Below, piece after piece: positions 63,662 through 64,000 of a DNA stretch of 64,000 nucleotides (position 1 is the stretch's first letter; every line of letters begins with the position of its first letter). A program made the translations under genes and the position numbers. The DNA is from Myxococcales bacterium (GTDB lineage: Bacteria; UBA10199; 2-02-FULL-44-16; JAAZCA01), in assembly GCA_012513515.1 (NCBI GenBank), contig JAAZCA010000003.1, positions 1-64,000 of the forward strand. The letters are read 5' to 3'. A model generated the notes under the pieces. The model searched no databases. It was not told where the DNA came from and saw nothing but the letters and a program-made list of their open reading frames with translations.

Positions 63662-64000
63662 CTAAACGACATTCATACACATAACAAGGGCGTCTGCACC
63701 ATCGTCCTGATAGTAATTTTTTCGAACTCCGATGATTTTAAAACCGAGGGACTCATAAAGGTTCTTGGCTGAAACGTTATAATGCCTGACCAAGAGATAT
63801 ATGCGCTCAACATCATAACCGCGAGCGAGATCGAGCATTTTATTCAGCATTCTTCTGCCGATGCCCTTCCTTCGCCACGATGATTTTACAGCAAAGGTAT
63901 GAAGTTCCATCTCATCATAGATCCGCTGTATCAACATATAGGCAACGACCTCGTCTCCGGATTTTGCCACCCACATCTCGACCGTATCCAGCGCCACCAC
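63662..64000 (-). CDS. rimI: Ribosomal protein bS18 alanine N-acetyltransferase, N-terminus cut by window edge
   Basis: 112 residues visible; the 5' end lies beyond base 64,000. GNAT fold: acetyl-CoA site VKSSWRRKGIGRRML (R-x-x-G-x-G), LLVRHYNVSAKNLYESLGF, and the RimI-type end YYQDDGADALVMCM. It acetylates the N-terminus of bS18 in its family; other GNAT targets cannot be excluded. The stop is 20 bases before pyrK. Confidence 0.85.
   Translation of the reverse strand: MVALDTVEMWVAKSGDEVVAYMLIQRIYDEMELHTFAVKSSWRRKGIGRRMLNKMLDLARGYDVERIYLLVRHYNVSAKNLYESLGFKIIGVRKNYYQDDGADALVMCMNVV

Noticed and set aside
1-64000. CRISPR array, defence island, prophage or biosynthetic cluster
   Set aside because: No regular spacer repeats, cas genes, restriction or toxin genes, integrase, or synthase genes were seen on either strand.

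Overview
The window is chromosomal DNA from a Gram-negative bacterium. It encodes outer-membrane and periplasmic proteins (an OmpA-like protein, a TolC-like channel, SurA-type chaperones, an MlaC-like protein, several lipoproteins and a class A PBP1A) together with an ion-pumping Rnf complex. Gene content and many diverged or orphan proteins suggest a poorly characterised deltaproteobacterial-type lineage. That placement is inference; no rRNA or other decisive marker is present. Base composition looks moderate, with two AT-rich patches (about 21,300-21,850 and 35,035-35,117). I see no phage, transposase, CRISPR array or recognised defence island.

Layout, 1-6.6 kb (+): OmpA-like protein, an unknown basic protein, then the conserved rpmE-prfA-prmC-murA run followed by a diverged HisA-like barrel and a HIT protein. 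6.6-7.8 kb (-): an unknown C-tail-anchored protein. 7.9-21 kb (+): one long run of tightly packed genes, mfd, two parvulin-type foldases, pdxA, a phosphohexomutase, uvrA, two tandem degenerate ApbE-like periplasmic proteins and a YkgJ-type Cys-cluster protein. 21-26.5 kb: a lipoprotein with a Cys/TM/Arg tail (-), carbamate kinase, a 51-residue zinc-ribbon protein, tRNA-Leu(CAG) and mrcA starting 4 nt after the tRNA. 26.8-33 kb (-): cyclophilin lipoprotein and a complete Rnf operon in the order E-A-B-C-D-G. 33-37.6 kb (-): an unknown 507-residue protein, and a small ORF-apbE-NTT-like carrier group. 37.6-39.8 kb (+): TPM protein, nucleotidyltransferase-fold protein, LemA. 39.8-47.2 kb (-): deoxynucleoside kinase, ahcY, a phosphodiesterase, MlaC-like and TolC-like proteins, a GAF histidine kinase. 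47.3-51.7 kb (+): a large S41 protease, ribF, a receiver protein. 51.7-57.2 kb (-): glmU-glmS-pcrA. 57.4-59.3 kb (+): a membrane protein and tldD. 59.4-64 kb (-): rimI (cut by the window edge)-pyrK-pyrD-HNH-rluD-like-pgeF-small Cys-rich exported protein.

Functional links: murA, glmS, glmU, the phosphohexomutase and mrcA cover much of UDP-GlcNAc and peptidoglycan synthesis. mfd, uvrA and the PcrA/UvrD helicase belong to nucleotide excision repair. RibF makes FAD, canonical ApbE transfers FMN from FAD to periplasmic proteins, and RnfD and RnfG carry the sequence motifs for covalent FMN. The apbE gene sits beside a nucleotide-carrier-like transporter 2 to 4 kb from the rnf operon, which could form a flavin-supply module. 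The two extra ApbE-like proteins have lost the usual metal-site residues.

Intergenic DNA holds a mosaic repeat family (about 70-155 bp, at least four copies), often with hairpins. One copy lies between perfect 15-bp inverted arms. Several genes (mfd, mrcA, the TPM gene) have start codons with no Shine-Dalgarno sequence placed within a few bases of a predicted RNA 5' end, suggesting leaderless translation. All calls come from reading the sequence; no searches were run.
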